Assembly: GCF_011039205.1 (NCBI RefSeq)
Contig: NZ_JAAKEL010000003.1
Span: 62,001 to 126,000, forward strand
Reading direction: 5' to 3'
DNA: 64,000 nucleotides
Source: Dysgonomonas sp. ZJ279
GTDB taxonomy: Bacteria; Bacteroidota; Bacteroidia; Bacteroidales; Dysgonomonadaceae
Shown here piece after piece: positions 27,137 through 35,298 of the stretch. The position numbers were made by a program, and so were the translations under genes. Position 1 is the first letter of the stretch. Every line of letters begins with the position of its first letter. A model generated the notes under the pieces. It was not told the DNA's origin. It saw only the letters and a program-made list of their open reading frames with translations, and did not search any database.

Positions 27137-27556
27137 ATGGATAACTACATAGAACGGCTTCAAGAAAGAGGCATTAATATTACAGCTGTAAGACTGCTCA
27201 TTTTTAAAGAAATGATGAATTTTTCGCATGCATTTTGTCTTGCGGATTTAGAAACTACACTCGATACTGTCGATAAGTCTACCTTATTCAGAACCATCAC
27301 TTTGTTTCATGAGAAACGATTGATACACAGTATAGACGATGGTTCCGGCTCTATCAAATATTCGGTTTGCAGCCGCTATTGCGATTGCTCGGTAGAGCAG
27401 CAGCATACACATTTCTACTGCGAAAAGTGTAAAACGACATTCTGTCTCGACAATGCTTCTATACCCGAAGTAAATATCCCTCAAAACTTTATTCTTCACA
27501 GTGCAAATTTTGTACTGAAAGGCTTATGCAGTCACTGTTCTAAAATTGCAACCTAG
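27137..27556 (+). CDS. Fur-family metalloregulator
   Basis: A 139-residue protein with an N-terminal winged helix (residues about 5-75, with DKSTLFRTITLFHEKRLIHS as recognition part) and a C-terminal dimerisation domain with metal ligands: EQQHTHFYCEKCKTTFCL and the final LCSHCS, two CxxC pairs that fit a structural zinc site. It could be Zur-, Fur- or PerR-like; the efflux genes that follow suggest it senses the exported metal. It lies between the His-rich gene and the efflux genes on the same strand. Confidence 0.85.
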   Translation: MDNYIERLQERGINITAVRLLIFKEMMNFSHAFCLADLETTLDTVDKSTLFRTITLFHEKRLIHSIDDGSGSIKYSVCSRYCDCSVEQQHTHFYCEKCKTTFCLDNASIPEVNIPQNFILHSANFVLKGLCSHCSKIAT

Positions 27557-27581
27557 TTGCGTTCGTTAACCAATAACTTTG
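27548..27581 (+). promoter_or_regulatory. Internal promoter candidate with palindrome before the efflux adaptor
   Basis: TAACTTTG (27574-27581) matches TAnnTTTG 27 bases before the adaptor ATG. Just upstream, GCAAC-CTA-GTTGC (27548-27560) is a perfect 5-3-5 inverted repeat overlapping the end of the Fur-family gene and the place where the -33 region would lie. A bound repressor here would block initiation. No well-spaced TTTG was found. Confidence 0.4.
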
Positions 27582-27607
27582 TATTAAAATTAAAACACGT
27601 ACATAGA

Positions 27608-28837
27608 ATGAAAAAACAACTTATTTATTTAGTTTGTCTGTTTGTCTTTGCTTGGGGGTGCAATTCCAACAAAGCAGATGAACACGCCGGACACAATCAC
27701 GATAAAGAATCGCATGAAGGTCATAATCATGAAAAAGAAGGTCACACTCACGGCGAAGAAGGACATGATTGTGATCATGATCATGGCGAGAAAGACAAAA
27801 CCGCAGAAAATCATAGCGATGAGATTATCTTTACTCCCGAACAGGCTAAAGCCGTAGGCTTGGAAGTAATAACAGTAAAACCGGATCGTTTTCATCAGGT
27901 GATAAAAACCAGCGGACAAATACTTTCGGCTCAGGGAGATGAGGTAACAGTATCTGCCACAACAAATGGTATAGTATCGTTCAATAAAGCATCGTTGAAT
28001 GACGGTTTATCTGTAAAGGCCGGCGAATCGTTGCTTAGTATATCATCCAGAAATATTGTGGATGGTGATCCTGTTCTTAAAGCTAAATCGGCATATGAGA
28101 TTGCACAACTCGAGTATCAACGGGCGGAAGCGCTGATAGCTGATAAGCTGATATCGCAGAAAGAATTTAACGAACTGAAACTCAATTATGAGAATACCAA
28201 AACAGCTTATGGCAACTTTGCTACTCATCAGGGAGCAAAAGGAGTTGGGATATCCTCGCCTATCGGTGGTTTTGTTAAATCAAAATTGGTAACCGAAGGT
28301 CAGTATGTAGAAGTAGGTCAGCCATTAGTGACTGTCACACAAAACCGTAAGCTACAGTTGCGAGCCGATGTTTCGGAGCGCTACTATAAAGATTTAGGAA
28401 ATATAACCACAGCTAATTTCAAAACACCTTACGATAAAGCGATTCATCGCCTTTCCGATCTGAACGGAAGACTGGTTTCTTATGGCCGCTCTGCAAATAC
28501 ACAAGAATATTATGTACCCGTCAATTTTGAATTTGACAATATCGGTCAGATAATATCGGGATCGTATGTTGAGGTATTTCTCATATCCGGAGTAAAGCAA
28601 CAAGTAATTTCCATACCTGTTTCTTCTCTTACCGAAGATCAAGGTATTTACTTTGTATATATCCAATTGGATGAAGAAGGATATAAAAAGCAAGAAGTGA
28701 AACTCGGTGCCAGCGATGGTGACCGTGTAGAAATTCTTTCGGGTTTGAAAGAAGGAGATATTGTTGTCAGTAAAGGAGCTTATCATGTTAAACTGGCATC
28801 GGCATCAGCTGCTATACCACACGGTCATGAGCATTAA
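27608..28837 (+). CDS. Heavy-metal efflux RND adaptor lipoprotein (CusB/CzcB family)
   Basis: The ATG at 27608 gives 409 residues starting MKKQLIYLVCLFVFAWGC, a lipoprotein signal with the lipobox cysteine after AWG. An earlier TTG in frame has no such support. A very His-rich linker (residues about 22-75, many HxH and HNH groups) probably captures metal. Lipoyl, coiled-coil and beta-barrel domains of the membrane-fusion family follow. It connects the RND pump at 28853 with the channel at 31966. Confidence 0.9.
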   Translation: MKKQLIYLVCLFVFAWGCNSNKADEHAGHNHDKESHEGHNHEKEGHTHGEEGHDCDHDHGEKDKTAENHSDEIIFTPEQAKAVGLEVITVKPDRFHQVIKTSGQILSAQGDEVTVSATTNGIVSFNKASLNDGLSVKAGESLLSISSRNIVDGDPVLKAKSAYEIAQLEYQRAEALIADKLISQKEFNELKLNYENTKTAYGNFATHQGAKGVGISSPIGGFVKSKLVTEGQYVEVGQPLVTVTQNRKLQLRADVSERYYKDLGNITTANFKTPYDKAIHRLSDLNGRLVSYGRSANTQEYYVPVNFEFDNIGQIISGSYVEVFLISGVKQQVISIPVSSLTEDQGIYFVYIQLDEEGYKKQEVKLGASDGDRVEILSGLKEGDIVVSKGAYHVKLASASAAIPHGHEH

Positions 28838-28852
28838 CAAGGAGGAAATAAT

Positions 28853-31800
28853 ATGTTAAATAGAATAATACATTTTTCGTTAAACAACCGTTTGGTCGTC
28901 CTTATTGGTGCGGTACTTCTTTTGGTTGGAGGACTGTATACTGCCAAGAATATGGAAGTAGATGTGTTTCCCGATTTGAATGCACCGACAGTTGTTATCA
29001 TGACCGAAGCCAACGGCATGGCAGCGGAGGAGGTGGAACGGATTGTTTCTTTTCCTATCGAAACTGCGGTAAACGGAGCAACTGATGTTCGCCGTGTCCG
29101 TTCGTCTTCCATCACAGGATTTTCTGTCGTGTGGGTCGAGTTTGACTGGGGAACAGATATATATAAAGCGCGCCAGATAGTAACCGAAAAACTGGCGACA
29201 ATAAGCGGTACTTTGCCCGGCAACGTGGGACAACCGACATTAGGACCACAATCGTCTATAATGGGTGAGATTATGATTATCGGGCTTACTGCCGATTCAA
29301 CGTCTTTACTCGATTTACGCACATTGGCCGACTGGACTATTCGCCCACGTTTACTGTCAACCGGAGGTGTGGCGCAAGTAACCGTAATTGGTGGGGATAT
29401 CAAAGAATATCAGATATTACTTGATCCCGGTCGTATGAAACATTACGGTGTGAGTCTCGATGAGGTTTTGCAATCGGTTCGGAATATGAATCAGAATGCT
29501 GCGGGAGGAGTCTTGTACGAATATGGTAACGAATATATTGTTCGTGGCATCATGCAAAGTACAGATGTAGACCAATTGGGAACAGGAGTCATAAAGAAGG
29601 CGGGAGAAAATCCGATTCTTATCCGCGACATAGCCGAAATCAAAATTGGAGCGAAAGCACCTAAATTGGGTGTGGCATCCGAACGAGGAAAAGAAGCTGT
29701 ATTAATGACTGTAACCAAACAGCCTAATACAAATACGATAGAACTTAGTGAAAAGCTGGATGCATCTCTTGTCGATCTTCAAAAAAGTTTACCGGCAGAC
29801 GTGCAAATATCGTCTGACATTTTCCGTCAGGAACGGTTTATAGAAAACTCAATAGGCAATGTTCAAAAATCGCTGTACGAAGGATCGATATTTGTTGTAA
29901 TTGTCTTGTTCCTTTTCTTAATGAACGGGCGCACAACATTTATATCTCTATTGGCACTTCCTCTATCTTTACTTACTTCTATTCTTGCCCTTAAGGCTAT
30001 GGGATTAACCATTAATACCATGAGTCTCGGGGGAATGGCTATCGCTATTGGTTCACTGGTGGACGATGCTATAATAGATGTCGAAAATGTGTTTAAACAT
30101 CTGCGAGAGAACAGGCAGAAGCCGATAGCTGAACAAAAGAAAGTTCTGGATGTCGTTTTCGAAGCATCGAAAGAGGTGCGCATGCCGATTCTTAATTCAA
30201 CATTAATTATTGTTACTTGTTTCATTCCGTTATTCTTTTTGAGTGGGATGGAAGGGCGAATGCTTGCTCCGCTTGGTATTGCCTTTATAGTTGCATTGTT
30301 TGCTTCTACTATTATTGCACTTACGGTTACCCCTGTACTATGTAGCTATTTGCTTGGTAAGAACAAAGGGAATAAAGAAGATAAAGAGCCGGTCTTTGTT
30401 GTCAAATTGAAAGTGATATATGAAAAAAGTTTGCATTGGGCTTTGATTCATCAAAAGAAAGTACTAGCTGTAACAGGTCTGTTATTAGCTTCGGCGATTA
30501 TTATATTCTTTACATTGGGGCGTAACTTCTTACCTCCATTCAACGAAGGATCATTTACTATCACAGTCAATACATTGCCCGGAATATCGATTGAGGAATC
30601 TGATAAAATAGGCAGACAAGCCGAACTGATGTTGCTGACTGTACCCGAGATTCAGACGGTAGGACGTAAAACAGGTCGTGCGGAGTTGGACGAACATTCA
30701 TTTGGCGTAAACTCTTCCGAGATAGAAGCACCTTTCATATTGAAAGATCGCTCCAAAGATGAAATGCTTGTCGAAATACGTGAAAAGCTAAATGCAATTC
30801 CGGGAGTAAGTATTGAGATTGGACAACCCATATCACATCGCATCGACCATATGCTGTCGGGAACGAAAGCCAATATCGCTATTAAGTTATTTGGTACGGA
30901 CTTGAATCAACTCTTTGCATTGGGTAATCAAATAAAATCATCGATAGAAGGTATCGAAGGCCTTGCCGACTTGAATGTAGAGCAACAAGTCGAACGTCCG
31001 CAATTAAAGATTATACCTAAACGCGAAATGCTTGCCAAATATGGTATTACATTACCCGAGTTTTCGGAGTTTGTAACAGCCATGCTTGCCGGAGAAATTG
31101 TTTCACAGGTGTATGACAATGGTAAAACATTCGATCTGACACTTAAAGTAGATGATAATTTTAAAGATGAGGCAGATAAAATACGTAATCTGATGATTGA
31201 TGCAAATGGCAAAAAGGTTCCATTTGAATATGTCGCTGAAATAACTTCGTCTACAGGGCCTAATGCTATCAACCGAGAGAATGCTCAGCGTAAAATAGTT
31301 GTATCGGCGAATGTTGCTGGACGTGATCTGCGTGGAGTTGTCGATGATATTCAAAATAATATAGATGCTAATATCATATTGCCTGAGGGATATCACATTG
31401 AATATGGCGGTCAGTTCGAAAGCGAGAAATCGGCTTCTCAAACCTTATTAATTACGTCTGTGTTCGCTATATTGATAATCTTTTTGCTGTTATTCAATCA
31501 GTTCCGCAATGTGGCGCAGTCGGCAGTAGTGTTAATTAACTTACCATTGGCTCTCATTGGTGGGGTATATGTAATCTTCTTGACTACGGGCGAGATAAGC
31601 ATACCTGCCATCATTGGTTTTATATCGTTATTTGGTATTGCAACGCGTAATGGAATCCTGCTAATGTCTCACTATAACGACTTAAGTGCTAAAGGGTTTT
31701 CGATAGAAAAAAGTATTTTGCAAGGTTCGCTCGATCGACTGAATCCTATTTTGATGACTGCATTATCATCCGGATTAGCTCTGGTTCCATTGGCTATACA

Positions 31801-31969
31801 AGGTGACTTGCCCGGAAATGAGATACAAAGCCCCATGGCAAAGGTTATTCTGGGAGGATTATTAACGTCTACTTTATTGAATATGTACATTGTTCCGATA
31901 ATTTATAGGATGTTGAAAAACCGCAAACCGCAGGTAGAAGAAACTTTAGTTCAACAAGAAATTAAATGA
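28853..31969 (+). CDS. Heavy-metal efflux RND pump (CusA/CzcA family)
   Basis: A 1038-residue proton-driven pump with the RND layout: TM1, porter loop (about 35-330), TM2-6, second porter loop and TM7-12. TM4 reads GGMAIAIGSLVDDAIIDVEN (Asp404, Asp405, Asp409, Glu411). This differs from the classical CzcA (Zn/Co/Cd) and CusA (Cu/Ag) TM4 motifs as I remember them, so the metal should not be assumed. The GERP-like loop is present as GRKTGRAELDEH. The adaptor stops 15 bases upstream, and the gene overlaps the channel gene by four bases. Confidence 0.92.
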   Translation: MLNRIIHFSLNNRLVVLIGAVLLLVGGLYTAKNMEVDVFPDLNAPTVVIMTEANGMAAEEVERIVSFPIETAVNGATDVRRVRSSSITGFSVVWVEFDWGTDIYKARQIVTEKLATISGTLPGNVGQPTLGPQSSIMGEIMIIGLTADSTSLLDLRTLADWTIRPRLLSTGGVAQVTVIGGDIKEYQILLDPGRMKHYGVSLDEVLQSVRNMNQNAAGGVLYEYGNEYIVRGIMQSTDVDQLGTGVIKKAGENPILIRDIAEIKIGAKAPKLGVASERGKEAVLMTVTKQPNTNTIELSEKLDASLVDLQKSLPADVQISSDIFRQERFIENSIGNVQKSLYEGSIFVVIVLFLFLMNGRTTFISLLALPLSLLTSILALKAMGLTINTMSLGGMAIAIGSLVDDAIIDVENVFKHLRENRQKPIAEQKKVLDVVFEASKEVRMPILNSTLIIVTCFIPLFFLSGMEGRMLAPLGIAFIVALFASTIIALTVTPVLCSYLLGKNKGNKEDKEPVFVVKLKVIYEKSLHWALIHQKKVLAVTGLLLASAIIIFFTLGRNFLPPFNEGSFTITVNTLPGISIEESDKIGRQAELMLLTVPEIQTVGRKTGRAELDEHSFGVNSSEIEAPFILKDRSKDEMLVEIREKLNAIPGVSIEIGQPISHRIDHMLSGTKANIAIKLFGTDLNQLFALGNQIKSSIEGIEGLADLNVEQQVERPQLKIIPKREMLAKYGITLPEFSEFVTAMLAGEIVSQVYDNGKTFDLTLKVDDNFKDEADKIRNLMIDANGKKVPFEYVAEITSSTGPNAINRENAQRKIVVSANVAGRDLRGVVDDIQNNIDANIILPEGYHIEYGGQFESEKSASQTLLITSVFAILIIFLLLFNQFRNVAQSAVVLINLPLALIGGVYVIFLTTGEISIPAIIGFISLFGIATRNGILLMSHYNDLSAKGFSIEKSILQGSLDRLNPILMTALSSGLALVPLAIQGDLPGNEIQSPMAKVILGGLLTSTLLNMYIVPIIYRMLKNRKPQVEETLVQQEIK

Positions 31970-33153
31970 AAGTTATGAAACGAATAATATTTAGTATTAT
32001 CCTGTCTTTTACTGTATTGACAATCGATGCCCAATCAGGTTTTGAGCAGGTTTTGAACAGCATAGAAGCCAATAATACAACTTTGAAAGCTCTTAGAGAA
32101 CAGGCTAATGCCGATAAAATAGGAAATAAGACTGGTCTTACTATTGCCAACCCCGAAGTTGAATTTGGATATCTTTGGGGTAGCCCGGGAGATACCGGTA
32201 ATAGAACGGATCTGAATGTAACCCAGTCTTTCGATTTTCCGACAGCCTATCGTCATAAATCACAATTAGCACAAGGGAAGAATCGGCAAGTGGATTTGAA
32301 CTATGATCAACAGCGCAGAGAAGTGTTACAAGAGGCACGCCTGCTCTGCGTCGAGTTGACTTATCAGATTAAAATAAATAAATTACTGACCGAACGTCTG
32401 AAGTATGCGAAAGAGTTATCAGCCGGTTATCAGACTATGTTTGATGAAGGAGATATCAATGTTCTGGAGCGTAATAAAACGAAGCTTAATTTATTGAGTG
32501 CAGAGAAGGCTTTACAAATAAATGAAGTTGAGATCAATACTATTAAATCCGAATTACGGCGGATGAATGGAGGAATATCTATTGAAAATAGTCTGGATGC
32601 TTATCCTCAGTTTGCTTTCCCTTTGAACTTCGATGAGTGGTTCGTTAATGTAAAAGAGAATAATTCCTTACTTCAGTTAGCGGAGCAAGAGGTCGTCTTA
32701 AGTCGTAAGCAAGAGCAATTGACACGTGCACTCAATATGCCTAAGTTTAATGCCGGATATACTAGTGAACGAATTTTGGGAACAGTATTGCAAGGGTTTA
32801 CTATAGGGGTTTCTATCCCTTTGTGGGAAGGAAAAAATACAGTGAAGCACCAGAAGGCTCAAACTATAGCCTTGCAAATGCAGCAAGAAGATTACAAATT
32901 ACAGTTTCGTAATAAATTGAAAAATGAATATGAGAAAGCATATAAACTATCTCTCTTTCTGAAAGAGTATGAGAATGCTTTGTCAATAACCAATAATCAC
33001 GAGTTACTTGCACGGGCATTCGATAGGGGGCAGCTTTCCCTTATCAATTATTTACTGGAAGTATCTGTGTATTACGAAACAGTTGATAAGTACCTCGAAA
33101 CCGAGCGGGATTACCACCTAGCGGTGATCGAACTCTTGCAGTGGGAGAGATAA
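31966..33153 (+). CDS. Outer-membrane channel of the metal-efflux system (TolC/CusC family)
   Basis: A 395-residue outer-membrane efflux protein with a signal peptide (MKVMKRIIFSIILSFTVLTI, cleavage near DAQ) and long helical OEP repeats, for example the FDEGDINVLERNKTKLNLLSA segment. It overlaps the pump stop codon as ATGA, indicating coupled translation. An ATG at 31975 is an alternative start. It is the last gene of the operon and has its own terminator. Confidence 0.88.
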   Translation: MKVMKRIIFSIILSFTVLTIDAQSGFEQVLNSIEANNTTLKALREQANADKIGNKTGLTIANPEVEFGYLWGSPGDTGNRTDLNVTQSFDFPTAYRHKSQLAQGKNRQVDLNYDQQRREVLQEARLLCVELTYQIKINKLLTERLKYAKELSAGYQTMFDEGDINVLERNKTKLNLLSAEKALQINEVEINTIKSELRRMNGGISIENSLDAYPQFAFPLNFDEWFVNVKENNSLLQLAEQEVVLSRKQEQLTRALNMPKFNAGYTSERILGTVLQGFTIGVSIPLWEGKNTVKHQKAQTIALQMQQEDYKLQFRNKLKNEYEKAYKLSLFLKEYENALSITNNHELLARAFDRGQLSLINYLLEVSVYYETVDKYLETERDYHLAVIELLQWER

Positions 33154-33173
33154 GTTGTTAATTTTTAAGGGAA

Positions 33174-33206
33174 AAGGCTGATGATTTTATCATCGGTCTT
33201 TTTTGT
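33174..33206 (+). terminator. Terminator of the metal-efflux operon
   Basis: AGGCTGATGAT pairs with ATCATCGGTCT (two G-U wobbles, 3-base loop), followed by TTTTT. It lies 20 bases past the stop codon. Confidence 0.8.
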
Positions 33207-33241
33207 ATAATATGGTGTATTATGTAATATTTATAGTATTA

Positions 33242-33272
33242 TTTGGATAGAACGATTATTTAGTTAATTTTG
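33242..33272 (+). promoter_or_regulatory. Consensus promoter of the DUF3857 pair
   Basis: TTTG (33242-33245), a 19-base spacer and TAATTTTG (33265-33272) match the Bacteroidota consensus. Transcription would begin near 33278. This rules out the TTG at 33270 as a start and supports the ATG at 33297. Confidence 0.7.
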
Positions 33273-33296
33273 CAAATATTAACGAACACCAAATCT

Positions 33297-35276
33297 ATGA
33301 AAAAAACACTTACCATCGTAGCCGTTTTCTTATTGTTAGCGACTTTATATTCGAATGCACAATCGAAATATGGGGATGTAACCATTGATGAGCTGGATAT
33401 GGCTGTATATCCTCAGGATACAACTGCTGCTGCTCTTATTCTATTGAAAGAGGGTAACTTAGATTTTATTTATGATGATGAAGCAGGTTTTCAATATCAG
33501 TATACACTAAAGATGAAGATAAAGATATTGAAGAATGAGGGGTTAGGGTGGTGCGATCAGGAAATCCCATATTATGAAGCAGACAGATTAAATAAGGAAC
33601 GCATAACTCACTTATCTGGTACTACATACAATGCTGATAATAGAAAGATTATTAAGACAAAATTGTCAAAGGAGTTTATTTTTGATGAAAGCATAAATGA
33701 GAAGAATAAACTGAAGAAGTTTACCTTGTCGGGTGCAAAAGTAGGTTCTGTGATTGAATTTAAATATACAATTGTTTCGGACTATTATTATGATTTGCGG
33801 GAATTTTATTTTCAAAGTTCTATTCCAACACAGCAAGTTAGCTTTGAGGTTATAACTCCTGAGTATCTCTATTATAACTTAAATATGCAAGGTTACGAAA
33901 AAATAGATGCTACAAATACAATGGTTAATGCAAACTACAATATTCGTTACAAGGACGATAATGGTCGTATGCAGAGCACTATGCACACTTGTAATGCAAA
34001 AAAAACTGTTTTCAGAGGCAATAATATAAAGGCATTGAAAAATGAAAGTTATGTTTGGACATTAGGGGATTATATATCAAAAGTAACATTTGAACTAAGT
34101 AATACGAAATTTCCGAATAGCATGACAAAATCGTATACAACAACGTGGGCTAATGTAGATAAAGACATCCTTGATGCAGGTGTTTTCGGTGGTAATCTTA
34201 AGAAAACAGGTCTTTTTAAAAATGATATTTCAACAAAAGAAATAAATATTGAGAATGCGAAAGAAATACTCAATATGATTAAATATAAAGTGAAATGGAA
34301 TGAGAAAAATGCATTTTATCCTTCCGATTTGGGTGATGTGTTAAAGAAAGGTTTAGGAAATAGTGCTGATATGAACTTCTTGCTTATCAATGCCTTGAAG
34401 TCTGGTGGCTTTGATGCCTATCCTGTTGTGCTTAGTACGAGGAGCAACGGACGATTGCCTGTAACTCATCCTAGTATTTCAGCATTGAATTATACAATTG
34501 TAGGTGTTAAGATAGATACCATGATGTATTATACTGATGCATCTGCTAAATTTGGAGATTGGAACCTTTTACCTCAAAAATGTATGGTTCCTCAGGCTCG
34601 TGCATTGCTTCAACAAGGGGGCGATTGGGTCGATTTATCTGCGGTTTCAATAGGAATGATGGCAATAACTAACGATTATAAATTTGAGGGAGGTGAGTAT
34701 AAAGGGCGAATATCTATAACCCGAAGAGGAAATGATGCGCTCTCTTTCAGAGACCATTATGCGGACTATAAAGATAATAATGAATATTTGGAAAAGTTAA
34801 CCGGACAATTGGCTTGCGAGGTTGTCGATTTTGAGATATCAGGAGCTGATAATGCTGCGGGTGATGTCAAGGAGATTTTTATTGTAAAACCGGATGTCAC
34901 TTTAGGAGACGAATTTCTTTATATAAACCCATTTTTAATAAAGCATTTTTCGGAGAATCCATTTAAAGATGAAAATCGGACTGTTCCTGTTAATTTTAAT
35001 TATTTGCAAAATTATAGGCAGATAGTTAATATTATGATTCCTGAAGGTTATGCTGTAGAGGAGACTATCCAATCGGAGAAAATTCTATTAGATGAGAATG
35101 AGTCTATGGTTCTGACTTGTCGCGTGGGACAAACTCAAAATAGCATCCAGATGAACTATCAGTTTCAATTAAAATCGTTACAGTTTTTACAAACTGACTA
35201 TGAATTGTTACGCAATTTCTTTGCCAAAATAGTGCTTAAAAATTCGGAGCAAATTGTATTAAAAAAGATAAGCTGA
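33297..35276 (+). CDS. Exported DUF3857 protein with inactive transglutaminase-like domain
   Basis: The ATG at 33297 gives 659 residues with a signal peptide (MKKTLTIVAVFLLLATLYSNAQ). DUF3857 covers about residues 50-240. A transglutaminase-like core lies near residues 320-420, but the catalytic cysteine position reads GNSADMN (Ser356 region) and the histidine position reads LNYTIVG with Tyr, so it cannot be an active thiol enzyme. The C-terminus resembles DUF3858. The start sits 25 bases after a consensus promoter, and a paralogue follows 22 bases downstream. Function unknown; likely periplasmic or surface binding. Confidence 0.82.
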   Translation: MKKTLTIVAVFLLLATLYSNAQSKYGDVTIDELDMAVYPQDTTAAALILLKEGNLDFIYDDEAGFQYQYTLKMKIKILKNEGLGWCDQEIPYYEADRLNKERITHLSGTTYNADNRKIIKTKLSKEFIFDESINEKNKLKKFTLSGAKVGSVIEFKYTIVSDYYYDLREFYFQSSIPTQQVSFEVITPEYLYYNLNMQGYEKIDATNTMVNANYNIRYKDDNGRMQSTMHTCNAKKTVFRGNNIKALKNESYVWTLGDYISKVTFELSNTKFPNSMTKSYTTTWANVDKDILDAGVFGGNLKKTGLFKNDISTKEINIENAKEILNMIKYKVKWNEKNAFYPSDLGDVLKKGLGNSADMNFLLINALKSGGFDAYPVVLSTRSNGRLPVTHPSISALNYTIVGVKIDTMMYYTDASAKFGDWNLLPQKCMVPQARALLQQGGDWVDLSAVSIGMMAITNDYKFEGGEYKGRISITRRGNDALSFRDHYADYKDNNEYLEKLTGQLACEVVDFEISGADNAAGDVKEIFIVKPDVTLGDEFLYINPFLIKHFSENPFKDENRTVPVNFNYLQNYRQIVNIMIPEGYAVEETIQSEKILLDENESMVLTCRVGQTQNSIQMNYQFQLKSLQFLQTDYELLRNFFAKIVLKNSEQIVLKKIS

Positions 35277-35298
35277 CAATTTATTTATGAATTATTGA

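Noticed and set aside
26536-27556. Toxin-antitoxin pair made of the small His-rich protein and the regulator
   Set aside because: The small protein is an exported metal-binding type and the regulator is a clear Fur-family protein followed by metal-efflux genes; metal homeostasis explains both.
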